From the NCBI GenBank assembly GCA_016169945.1, contig JADLSH010000282.1, positions 2,435,001 through 2,499,000 on the forward strand: 64,000 nt of DNA. Direction: 5' to 3'. The DNA comes from Trachythela sp. YZ-2020. Lineage: Eukaryota; Cnidaria; Anthozoa; Malacalcyonacea; Clavulariidae. Within the stretch, counting starts at the first letter, position 1. Every line of letters starts with the position of its first letter. The position numbers were made by a program, and so were the translations under genes. The notes under the pieces are model-generated. The model made no database searches and was not told the DNA's origin. It worked only from the letters and a program-made list of their open reading frames with translations. Shown one piece after another: positions 54,526 to 63,330 of the stretch.

Positions 54526-55412
54526 CTTGCTTTAATCATAATAAAAAACAGTCGCTCAAGAAACGAGTCACTCAAACATTGATAGCAAAAGAAAATATTA
54601 TTATGGAATTTCCAATGATTCCCTTAAAATATTACCAATATTCAAGTTCGTAACAAAATAATTTAAAAACTACTGTACTATATATATTCTAGCCATTCTA
54701 TAATCATGCATGTATATAGAACAAATTATCTAGTCAGCGGTTTCTGATAACAAATGTGTATACTCTAGCACGTGCAGCAAGTTATTCTAAAATTGCTTCC
54801 TTCATCATATTAATAATTTAGCTAATTTGTTGAAGTAGAGCAAAACCTGTATATGGATAAACCTTGATATATTGAATTTTTAACCAAATTTCGAGAAACA
54901 GCATGACTATACATTTGTCAATTGGATATACGACTCGTACAAACGGTACAATACGAACATATTAAATGGTGAGTTAAAGTCTACTTGTATACGTGAGCAA
55001 ACCTTGTTTGCATAATTTGATTCATTAACACAATATATATGCCTGCCAGGTTCTTGTGCGTTAATCACATGCCTTTTTGAAGTCTAATTTAACAAGGTTT
55101 AGCCATCTACATACAGCCTCATTGAGCGTGCAAGGGATGATGGATAATTCCTATTTAGAGTCTTTAACTCAGGAAATGTGCTTTGTAGCAATGCAAGGGC
55201 ATATAATAAACACTTATGATGTAGCGATACTTGGTTTACTAAGCTAATGTCAAATCTAAGGCTCCAAATAAGTAATACATGTCATACCTTGCACGCTCAA
55301 TGTCTAAGGTTTGAGATATTTTGAAGGACAACCTTTTTTGAATTGGCTGTATATATACATATATACATATTAGAAAGCAAAGCAATTCATTCTGGATTAT
55401 GTAGTTATCAAA
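54526..55412. other. Internal transposon sequence without recognised gene
   Basis: AT-rich sequence between the subterminal array and the 3' end of the minus-strand SAM gene. No poly-A signal could be singled out. Confidence 0.4.
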
Positions 55413-55725
55413 GTGTCTACATGCCCGGCAGCCGGTCAATAGTTTTGTACTGATATCACTATAAAATGATTTGTTACGAATGTTTTCAGTGATGCTGCTG
55501 GTGGTGTAGTGGTTAGTGCGGCGCTTGTGAGACCCATGTTGCGGATTTGAATCTGGCAGAGACACTTGTTATTAAAAAATTTCAAACTCTATTTTTCTGA
55601 CTAGTTTTCACATTCAAGGGTTAGGGTCACTTTTGGGGGTGGTTTAATCTCTAAAAACTACAAAATTCTAGACTGCCGGGCATCTATAGTATTTTGAAAA
55701 TACTGCCGGCTGCCAGGCATGTAGT
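55413..55725 (+). mobile_element. Inverted-repeat element with a tRNA-like core
   Basis: GTCTACATGCCCGGCAGCCG at the left is mirrored by CCGGCTGCCAGGCATGTAGT at the right. Inside, GGTGGTGTAGTGGTTAGTGC (A-box like) and GCGGATTTGAATCTGG (B-box like) form a tRNA-like head. A Pol III-type head within inverted repeats is unusual. It lies just downstream of the last SAM-gene exon. Confidence 0.6.
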
Positions 55726-55737
55726 CACAGGGTATAG

Positions 55738-56043
55738 TTATTGAATTGCATCTAGTTTGTTAATGAAGTTTAATAATGTTATTGGCAACTTATTGCCATC
55801 ATTAATGTGCAGAATGCATTTCTGCAAAAACAAACATAAATTGGTGAATCCTACCCGATATTCAAACATAAAAACATAATTTGCTGCCATGTACGCAACA
55901 ACCGCTTCGACCAGGGATCCTTGGACTTTGCAAATAACTATGTTTTCTGCAACAACAGCTTTCTCCATTTGGTCTTCTAATCTTCCTTTCACCAGTATTC
56001 TTGCATGTCCGTCTGTTGCAAGATCATCAAAGCTTCCACCTTC
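55738..56043 (-). CDS. SAM-domain gene, last exon
   Basis: Acceptor CATGACAG above 56,043, stop TAA at 55,738-55,740. It joins in frame (phase 0) to the exon at 56,205. The product EGGSFDDLATDGHARILVKG…, then EAVVAYMAANYVFMFEYRVG, LCLFLQKCILHINDG and LPITLLNFINKLD, resembles the helical C-terminal domain of SAMD3-like proteins, in which a Y-x-F-x-x-x-Y-P core and a closing L-x-x-F-x-N-x-L are common. The frame is free of stops for all 101 codons, which suggests it was under selection until recently. Confidence 0.75.
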   Translation of the reverse strand, partial: EGGSFDDLATDGHARILVKGRLEDQMEKAVVAENIVICKVQGSLVEAVVAYMAANYVFMFEYRVGFTNLCLFLQKCILHINDGNKLPITLLNFINKLDAIQ

Positions 56044-56204
56044 CTGTCATGAAAAAATATAAATGTAAATTAACGATCTCTTTCTAAGGAAAAAATGAGG
56101 GGGTATGATATAGCAAGTATATTTTTTGAAGTTAAAGTGCTGTAAGCAAGATATGGTATCATGTAGGCAGATCATTAATAGAAATCTAAAATGATATAAC
56201 TCAC

Positions 56205-56287
56205 CGCGATCATCTCGATTAAGTGATTCCCAGCTTTCTGCTGAAGGAGAATTGGCAGAACTATCATTGCAACATCATGTGTTTCTG
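56205..56287 (-). CDS. SAM-domain gene, penultimate exon
   Basis: 83 bases with acceptor CTTTTATAG above 56,287 and donor GTGAGT below 56,205. The product ETHDVAMIVLPILLQQKAGN, then HLIEMIA, continues directly into the last exon. It begins with two bases of a split codon (phase 1), whereas the exon at 58,726 ends in phase 2, so at least one exon between them has not been found and may have been lost. Confidence 0.7.
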
Positions 56288-56455
56288 CTATAAAAGTAAG
56301 TGAGTTATTAGCATTGAACCTCATTTGAAACAACAGTACATAGCATCATCATTCACCCAAACATAATAACCTAAAATAATGGGTAAGTAATATGGTAGAG
56401 CATGTTGCAGCTTAACGGGTTAAGATTTTAATGCAAATTTATCTTCACAAACAAA

Positions 56456-57722
56456 TTAAGTTCATACTAATGCACTTGTTCTTAGAACCGGTTTATTTAT
56501 TAATGGCCCAAAAAGTCTCTAAAGCACAGAATGTACACGTCTATGTATCTCCCCTTTAATGAGTGGCTTGTATTTACATGCCACTCAAAAGAGGTGCTGG
56601 TAAAAGGTGGCAAAAACCACCTTACACAACAACAGTAAACTGCATCAACATAAATGAATACAAGTTTTGAATAAGGACAAAGCAATTCTCACTGACAGGT
56701 GGCTCTGAAAGTGCCACCTGAGTGAGCTATTGGTCAAAGGTGCTGTGGGCAACCTTACACAAAAGCTGTAAAACAGCACTGCCAAGTACAATATTCAAGA
56801 CAATCTGTACTGTTATTTTAATTAGTAGCCTTTTGCTAATCAATTTTTAGAAAATCATACATGTAAACAATTTTGATCAAACAAATTAAGTTCATACTAA
56901 TGCACTTGTTCTTAGAACCGGTTTATATATTAATAGCCCAAAAAGTCTCTAAAGCACAGAATGTACACGTCTATGTATCTCCCCTTTAATGAGTGGCTTG
57001 TATTTACATGCCACTCAAAAGAGGTGCTGGTAAAAGGTGGCAAAAACCACCTTACACAACAACAGTAAACTGCATCAACATAAATGAATACAAGTTTTGA
57101 ATAAGGACAAAGCAATTCTCACTGACAGGTGGCTCTGAAAGTGCCACCTGAGTGAGCTATTGGTCAAAGGTGCTGTGGGCAACCTTACACAAAAGCTGTA
57201 AAACAGCACTGCCAAGTACAATATTCAAGACAATCTGTACTGTTATTTTAATTAGCAGCCTTTTGCTAATCAATTTTTAGAAAATCATATATGTAAACAA
57301 TTTTTGATCCAAACAAATTAAGTTCATACTAATGCACTTGTTCTTAGAACCGGTTTATTTATTAATAGCCCAAAAAGTCTCTAAAGCACAGAATATACAC
57401 GTCTATGTATCTCCCCTTTAATGAGTGGCTTGTATTTACATGCCACTCAAAAGAGGTGCTGGTAAAAGGTGGCAAAAACCACCTTACACAACAACAGTAA
57501 ACTGCATCAACATAAATGAATACAAGTTTTGAATAAGGACAAAGCAATTCTCACTGACAGGTGGCTCTGAAAGTGCCACCTGAGTGAGCTATTGGTCAAA
57601 GGTGCTGTGGGCAACCTTACACAAAAGCTGTAAAACAGCACTGCCAAGTACTATATTCAAGACAATCTGTGCTGTTATTTTAATTAGTAGCCTTTTGCTA
57701 ATCAATTTTTAGAAAATCATAC
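56456..57722. repeat. Tandem satellite, about 431-base unit, three near-identical copies
   Basis: Copies start at about 56,456, 56,886 and 57,318 (TTAAGTTCATACTAATGCAC). They differ at only a few bases each. Every unit contains three hairpin-forming pairs: GAGTGGC…GCCACTC, AGGTGGC…CCACCT and CAGGTGGC…GCCACCTG. A diverged partial copy follows at 57,723-57,950, and the word TGCCACTCAAA recurs near 58,137. The identical 61-codon minus-strand frames in the three units are by-products. It lies in an intron of the SAM gene. Confidence 0.95.
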
Positions 57723-58725
57723 CGCCTTACACAACAACAGTAAACTGCATCAACATAAATGTACACAAGTCTTGAATTCTGTCTTAGTAGTTCTCACTGA
57801 CAGGCGACTCTCATTCAAAGTGTCACCTGAGTGAGCTACTGGTCAAAGGCGGCAAGTCCCACCTTACATAAAAGCTGAGACACAGCACTACTAAAGTCAA
57901 AAGTCTAGACAAACCGTATTGTTAATTCAGTCGCATTGCCAAATACTGTTTGCACGAGTTAAGGCTAAATGTCAATTATTAATAGTGAAAAAAATGTGAA
58001 TCATGGTTCCCCAAGCACCCCATTAATTACTGTAGCTATGTCTGAACCATGTAATAATATTAAAAATCAACAAGGTATATATCTATGAAGGTATATATCT
58101 ATGAATATTGCCTTTCATGAGCTGCTTGTATATACATGCCACTCAAATTCCTCCTCACTTGTTGCAGTGAAAATCAATTCTGTTTATTTCAGGTGGAAAA
58201 CAATGCGAAACGACGCATAGAAAAGTCCCTCCTAACCATATCTGTACCATGCGACATTAGAAATCATATTGTTATTAATATCTGTAACACTGAGAAGCAT
58301 ATGCACCTATAGCCATGCAACAAAAATTAAAGCACCTTGCTGTGTTAAATGCCTCAATTGTGTTATGGGCAATCATTAGAGAGCTGAGACATTAAAGCTT
58401 CGGGTCCTGCATTTCACTTGCCAAATTAAATTTCATGGCACTTAATAATAGTTCCCAGACAAATGAAGCAGAGTCAATTGAACCACCCCCAGCCATCATG
58501 CTCCCAAGGGTTATAACATTGAAACAAATGCCATAATAAAATTCCTGTGTTTTTAACTCTCAAGGAGTTCTTTCACTGCTCCCTGTAATCAGTCATCAGA
58601 TAACTAGATGAAAAGCTTAACTTGAGAATTTTTTAAAACCCCTGTCATCCAAAGATGGGTAAAGCCATACCTATATAAATAATCAGGGCATTTTGCAATA
58701 AAAAATGAATATAAGGAATACCAAC
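57723..58725. other. Intron with partial satellite copy
   Basis: 57,723-57,950 is a diverged satellite unit (ACACAACAACAGTAAACTGC, CAGG(C)GACTC, CACCTGAGTGAGCTA). The remainder to 58,725 has no recognised exon; the missing SAM-gene exon was sought here without success. Confidence 0.5.
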
Positions 58726-58993
58726 CTTGATTCCTCCTCTGTTGGTACTGCATTACTGTTTTGCTGGTCATGGGTTAGTACATCGGCAGATGTGCATACA
58801 TGGTTTGGATCATCAACTGCTATACTTTTCATTCTTGGAGATGTTGCATTTTCGCTTTCGACCTCCAATCGACTTTGCCTTTTAAGTTCCTCCAGCTTCT
58901 GCAGGAACTTCATCCTGTGCCCGATTACAGGTACTAGCAATTCTGATGCCCTTTCTGACAAAACTTTAAGGGCTTCTCCATCAATCATATTCT
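58726..58993 (-). CDS. SAM-domain gene, exon 2 (second half of the SAM domain)
   Basis: 268 bases with acceptor GATTTTTTAG above 58,993 and donor GTTGGT below 58,726. Joined to exon 1, the codon split G|AG gives Glu and the protein reads …YCDAFE-ENMIDGEALKVLSE, then LLVPVIGHRMKFLQKLEELK. The D-G-x-x-L-L-x-L and G-H-R-x-K-(F/L)-L-x-x-(L/I) blocks are the hallmark second half of a SAM domain, a helical protein-protein interaction fold. A charged linker follows (KRQSRLEVESENATSPRMKS, then a Ser/Asp/Glu-rich part). A mariner-like MITE begins 17 bases upstream of the acceptor. Confidence 0.85.
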
Positions 58994-59010
58994 CTAAAAA
59001 ATCAAATATA

Positions 59011-59645
59011 CCGGGTGTCCCAAAAAAAACTGGACAGTGTTTGATTTAATGTAACGTAAAAACTATAAAAGGTATTGCACTGAAATAAAGATCATTCTAT
59101 GCAGAAAGGGCTAACTTAGATTTTGATATATAACACTTGAATTGACGTACAATATTGACTGCGCTATTGATGTTTGAACGCTGAACTACCGTTTTTGAAA
59201 ATGCCAAAAATTAGCATAAAACAGCCTTATAATTACCGATGTAGTTATACCTGTTAAATAATAAATATTTCTTTTTGGTAAAAGGAATACATGAACCAAT
59301 TTTTGATATCAACATGAATTATTGTACAGTATTACTTAATTTTTATTCACACGTGTTTAACAAGACCAACAAAAGAGTAAATTTGCTAGAAAATAATCTC
59401 AAAGAGGCAATGTTTCAAATTAGTTTAATTAGCCACTTTTTACCGGGTTTTTACCAATTCCTAAAACGCATTCCAAATTCAAACAGTTGTATCTCGCTCA
59501 ATATTGTATGTAAAATCAAGTGTTATATACCAAAATCTAAGTTAGCCCTTTCTGAATAGAATGATCTTTATTTCAGTGCAATACCTTTTATAGTTTTTAC
59601 GTTACATGAAATCAAACACTGTCCAGGTTTTTTTGGGACACCCGG
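59011..59645. mobile_element. Mariner/Tc1-type MITE, 635 bases
   Basis: The ends CCGGGTGTCCCAAAAAAA and TTTTTTTGGGACACCCGG are flanked by TA (59,009-59,010 and 59,646-59,647). The inverted arms pair for about 135 bases (AAGGTATTGCACTGAAATAA against TTATTTCAGTGCAATACCTT; AGAAAGGGCTAACTTAGATT against its mirror). CCGGGTGTCCC ends with TA duplication are typical of mariner elements. No transposase. It is nested in SAM-gene intron 1 within the CACTA-like element. Confidence 0.93.
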
Positions 59646-59769
59646 TATATATTTTTATTTTCAAATTGTCAATAAGGTTTTAAAGAGATAAATCTATATG
59701 TACTCTATCAGGGTTTGATTAAAAAGTACCAGTTAATAGGTGCATTTTCATAGTTGTGGGCTTGTGGCA

Positions 59770-59860
59770 CTGGGGTAAATCAGCTTTAGCTCAGTTCATG
59801 AGCCGGACTGGCCCGCTTTACATGACTGATTCGCAAGAGGCGAGATTCCGCCTTATCTAT
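59770..59860 (+). repeat. tRNA-like degenerate SINE head
   Basis: TTTAGCTCAGTTCATGAGCC resembles the tRNA D-arm with A-box, and GGCGAGATTCCGCC a weak B-box. No acceptor stem forms, so it is not a tRNA gene. Confidence 0.4.
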
Positions 59861-60787
59861 AGTTTTTATGTTTTTGAGATCGTCTCCTGAAGTAGTTACC
59901 CACAATAAAATAGTATTTTGCTTTCCCGCCAAAATCACCAGCCTCATGTGAAGCAAATGTCAAACTGGCCCAGCAAAGCTGAGGGGGCCAGCCAGGCCAA
60001 AAGGCACAGGTCCTTAGGGGTATTATAATGCTTTGATGTTTTGGGGGAATATTAAAGGCCGAAGCTTTGTAATTAATTTGCTATTAATTCCAATAAGTAT
60101 AAATAATACACCATATGCGCTTTGACCTTTGCGCTATACACTGATCTGACTGATGACATGATTATAATGTTGGTCGTTGGATTAACCTTAGTATTTCTAT
60201 TAACTATGGATTAACTGATCAAATATGAATAAAAAATTATATTTTGGCCTATTTGTCAATGATAATATATCCCTATTTAAGTTTTGGTTACAGAAATTAT
60301 CCTGATATATAGGCATAAGATATTTAAGTAACATGTATGTTGTAAATAATGGCTAATAATCGAATAGCCCATACGGCGAATCGAAGACAAAGGTGGTATA
60401 CATTTCCTGAGTTTGAGTCTAGAATCGATTTGTCAAGTAGAAATACTCGTTGTTTAATACTATTTGAGGCATTTAGATATGGTATATATCAGGACCTTGG
60501 CTATAAACCAGGACCTAAATCCAGTTGACACATTTGGGAATTATGCGCACAGCCCCAAGCGTCAGTATAAACGCCAGATATTTATATACGGCACGAGATT
60601 TATATACTTCAAGCGCAAATATATTGTTTTTGTGGTCTGAATACCTAGTTTAATGTATTTACCACTCTGAGATCTTGAAAACTAGCGAAATACAGACACT
60701 ATATATACCTATTGAAGAAATTATTTCACACGACATGTCGCTGTTAGACGCTGTATGCCGTATTGACTATTTATTTTATTCGCATAC
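59861..60787. other. SAM-gene intron 1, nothing else recognised
   Basis: AT-rich stretch without further features that can be supported. Confidence 0.4.
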
Positions 60788-60863
60788 CTTCAAACGCATC
60801 ACAGTAATCGCCAAAACCAACTTCAATAAGCCACGCTTTAACATCATCTACTGTTGTCAGCAT
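60788..60863 (-). CDS. SAM-domain gene, exon 1 (start and first half of the SAM domain)
   Basis: ATG at 60,863-60,861, donor GTATGC below 60,788, phase 1. The product MLTTVDDVKAWLIEVGFGDY, then CDAFE, is the first half of a SAM domain: V-x-x-W-L-x-x-(I/L)-G-(F/L)-x-x-Y-x-x-x-F is the family pattern. It joins exactly to exon 2 at 58,993. This start is preferred because the SAM domain begins at once and a promoter-like region lies 130-250 bases upstream. SAMD3-like proteins usually begin with this domain. Confidence 0.83.
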
Positions 60864-60989
60864 CTTCAATATTGTATAATTAAACTATAAGACAGTCTAA
60901 ATAGACACAGGTATTTTGAACAGCTCGACACAAACGAGAGAGAGACGGCTTTAGTTTGCAATATGGTCGAAATGCGGTCGTTGAATAGA

Positions 60990-61120
60990 TTTTGATTATC
61001 CCGCGTCGCAGCCCACGTGAAGGTCACGGTCGCTGATTGGTCAGTAACATCGGCATCGCATGCTGATTGGCCGATCGCTTTACGTCAGAGTTCCATGACA
61101 CATCATAAAGGAATTTAAGA
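60990..61120. promoter_or_regulatory. Putative (possibly bidirectional) promoter inside the CACTA-like element
   Basis: Two ATTGG (inverted CCAAT) boxes at 61,036 and 61,066, an E-box CACGTG at 61,014, and TACGTCA (complement TGACGTA, CRE-like) at 61,081, in a patch richer in CpG than its surroundings. It lies between the minus-strand SAM gene start at 60,863 and the plus-strand frame at 61,640. Function is inferred from the cluster and position. Confidence 0.5.
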
Positions 61121-61639
61121 CCGGAACTCGTTTAGTGAGACGGGATCACATGAGATTAAGAAACGAACCTCTCTAATCCTGTCTCAATAGAAATAGACCC
61201 ACCTGTCACCATATTCGATCTGGCTACACAATATGTAGTTGCCAATATAATTGTTCTATTCAAGTTGCAATATTTTAGTTTGGTTGTTTCATGAATGTAT
61301 AGACTTGATCTATTTTTTTGAGTTATCCACTGGATGGGGCCGATGGGCTAAACGGGCTTCGTACAACCCTGGTATAATAAATTCATAAATTACCCTATTT
61401 TTGGGATTAGTTAATAGTGTGTGTGGTAATACAATATTTTTTTTCTGCATCTCACTCGATTGAAATTGATGTAGAAGGTTTAGAGACATTTTATCTACAG
61501 ATTTTTATCTAAGAGCCTGACATAAAGCATTTCTATGTTTAGTGAAAAAAATATATACATATAAGACAGATATACAGTATCAGATGATGTTACGTATCCC
61601 TATATTTCACTGACACTGTATATGTGTCAATCACAGTTA
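61121..61639. other. No exon recognised
   Basis: Lies between the promoter-like region and the plus-strand C-terminal frame. The upstream exons of that protein were not found. Confidence 0.4.
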
Positions 61640-62071
61640 AAGAAACTCGACCATTTCTCTACATGTGAGGCGTGTTCAAAATCCTAGTAAACCTCAGTTG
61701 TCTTGTCAAGTTTCTAATTGCTATGTCTATGATGAAATAATATTATGTTCAACTGTCCATACTGTGCCGAGTGTAATGCAACAAGTTTTAAGAAACTATT
61801 GCGCCACATCGAATTATGGTCAACCAACCTTTGGTCAGATAAGTAAAGTTTTACTTGTCAGGGGAAACATTGTGTTACAATACAAGTCTTTGCCGGTGCT
61901 GGAATATTCAGAACATCTAAATGCCTATCAAGTGGTTCATAGGGATGATGTGCATTTTGTTAAGCAAGAAAACTTGCAAGATTTCCAACCTCTTGGCACC
62001 CATCACGGATTTGGGAACAATGCAAATAAACTGTTCGTCGTTTTGCGTTACAGAGTAGATTTCTTAAATTA
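61640..62071 (+). pseudogene. C-terminal region of a DNA-transposon protein (probable transposase exon)
   Basis: The plus-strand frame opens after a TAA and ends with TAA at 62,071. It reads KPQLSCQVSNCYVYDEIILC, then GQPTFGQISKVLLVRGNIVL, LEYSEHLNAYQVVH and LQDFQPLGTHHGFGN, then KLFVVLRYRVDFL. The order (x-F-G-x-I-x-x-I-L, then a basic-aromatic H-x-x-A-Y-x-V, then a closing V-V-L-x-Y) is like the C-terminal tail seen in many large CACTA-type transposon proteins of animals. Catalytic parts are not visible upstream, so it is either the last exon of a spliced gene whose other exons were deleted, or a remnant. No ATG decides the start. Confidence 0.55.
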
Positions 62072-62214
62072 AAATGCAAAATGTATATAATTTATAAAAC
62101 TGTTGACATTTGCCATTAGAAGAATAGACATTATATGGCATTAATTGTGTGCAAATAGGAAATACAGACAGTTGAACGTTTAAAATTTGTTCAGTATAGT
62201 AGAGTGATATAAAC

Positions 62215-62745
62215 GTTGTTTACTCACAAAATGAGTACAGATTTTCTAAACCTTTACTCGAAAATTGAGTAACCTTAACATATTGCCTTACTCAGATTTG
62301 AGTAAATTCATCATTCACTCAATATATGAGTAAAAAATCTACTTTTACTCAAAATATTGAGTTGGTATAAACTTACTCAAACTTTGAGTAAATAGATTGT
62401 GTAATTTACTCAATGTCTGAGTAAGCTTTATATCACTCAAGGTTTGAGTAAATTCATTGTTTACTCAAAATGTGAGTAAAAATATTATTTTACTCAAAAT
62501 ATTGAGTATGTGCAACTTACTCATTTCTTGAGTAAACATAAATTTGTGGTTTACTCAAGAAATGAGTAAATTGTACTCTTGTGTTAGAGTAGAAAATACT
62601 AAAATAACTTTACTCAAAAATCTGAGTTTTTGTTACTCAAAATCAGGAGTAAAATCAGTTTAGCGGGGAAAGCAGAGTAGAATTTACTCAAAATATTGAG
62701 TAATCTGTGCAATTACTCGACAAATGAGTAACAGTTACTCATGCA
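62215..62745. repeat. Right subterminal palindrome array
   Basis: About 25 TACTCA / TGAGTA words, commonly paired as TTTACTCAAAATATTGAGTA and TTACTCAAGAAATGAGTAAA. It mirrors the array at the left end but without the 120-base higher-order unit. It stops 12 bases before the right terminus. Confidence 0.92.
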
Positions 62746-62757
62746 TTTTTTGCAGTG

Positions 62758-62795
62758 TAGTGATAAGGTTTGTACTTTTAAGGTTTGTACTTCGC
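62758..62795 (+). repeat. Continuation of the interrupted 12.3 kb-family repeat
   Basis: TAGTGATAAGGTTTGTACTT continues the repeat broken at 53,934. It matches the complement of 9,515-9,545 and then diverges. Confidence 0.8.
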
Positions 62796-63000
62796 GCCGT
62801 AGCTCGGGGATAAATTTTGGTAATTTCCATGATAAGGCAATTCTTCGACTTCGTTCGTTGGGACAAGCGGTTGACAATGGCTGTGGCTGTCTTTATTCTG
62901 ATTCATTGTTTGATCGGTATTTGAGCTTTCGCAACTTATCTGGAAATTTGCATACGATAATCGTTCGACTTTGCTCGCTGGGACTAGCGGGATTCATTGT
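62796..63000. repeat. Imperfect direct repeats of about 115 bases
   Basis: TTCGACTTCGTTCGTTGGGA (62,847) and TTCGACTTTGCTCGCTGGGA (62,966) start two similar units sharing CAAGCGG / CTAGCGG. GATTCATTGTTTGATCGG and GATTCATTGTTTCGTCTG follow. No gene. Confidence 0.6.
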
Positions 63001-63330
63001 TTCGTCTGCATTTGAGTTTTCACAACCTATCTAAAGATTTGCACCAGATAAGAAACACGGGCGAGAGGTTACCAAGCCTTGTTTCAAATCCAAGATGGCG
63101 GTAGCAAGAAGGTATTAAGAGGAGATTTTTTAAAAAATTGAGTATTTTTTCAAAAAAGCGCTCAAAACTTAGTAACCAGGCTTTAGCTGAGAGTCATAAC
63201 TCCGGGGTCGAATGCCCTGTTTTAAAGCGAACTGCAGAGTCAGGAATTTTAAATTTGCAAAGGCGGGAAAACAGAAATAACGCAAAAAATACCGAAGAAA
63301 CAAGAGTTTTGGAGTAAAAAGGTTAGTAGC
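63001..63330 (+). promoter_or_regulatory. Promoter-like patch with YY1 and E2F-like words
   Basis: CCAAGATGGCGGTAGCAAG near 63,091 is a YY1-type start context with a short frame (MAVARR) ending at a GTATTA donor-like site, and AAGGCGGGAAAAC near 63,261 matches an E2F site. No following exon is visible before the window ends. Weak. Confidence 0.25.

Larger units (their letters stand above)
53935..62757. mobile_element. 8.8 kb CACTA-like DNA transposon
   Basis: The ends are CACTGCAAAAAAT and ATTTTTTGCAGTG, perfect inverted copies of 13 bases. TA flanks both ends (53,933-53,934 and 62,758-62,759), and the uninterrupted repeat at about 9.53 kb shows TA once, so 8,823 bases were inserted with a 2-bp duplication. 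Subterminal arrays of ACTCAAA/TTTGAGT palindromes at each end are typical of CACTA/EnSpm elements, as are CACTG termini and short duplications. Cargo: a minus-strand SAM-domain gene, a plus-strand transposon-protein C-terminus, a satellite and a mariner-like MITE. No tnp2-type catalytic core was recognised, so the superfamily rests on structure. Confidence 0.85.

Noticed and set aside
56500..57547. Three identical 61-codon minus-strand frames
   Set aside because: They fall at the same place in each 431-base satellite unit; no motif or start context supports a protein.
59275..59559. 94-codon plus-strand frame
   Set aside because: It lies inside the mariner-type MITE and runs into its right arm; no transposase motif.
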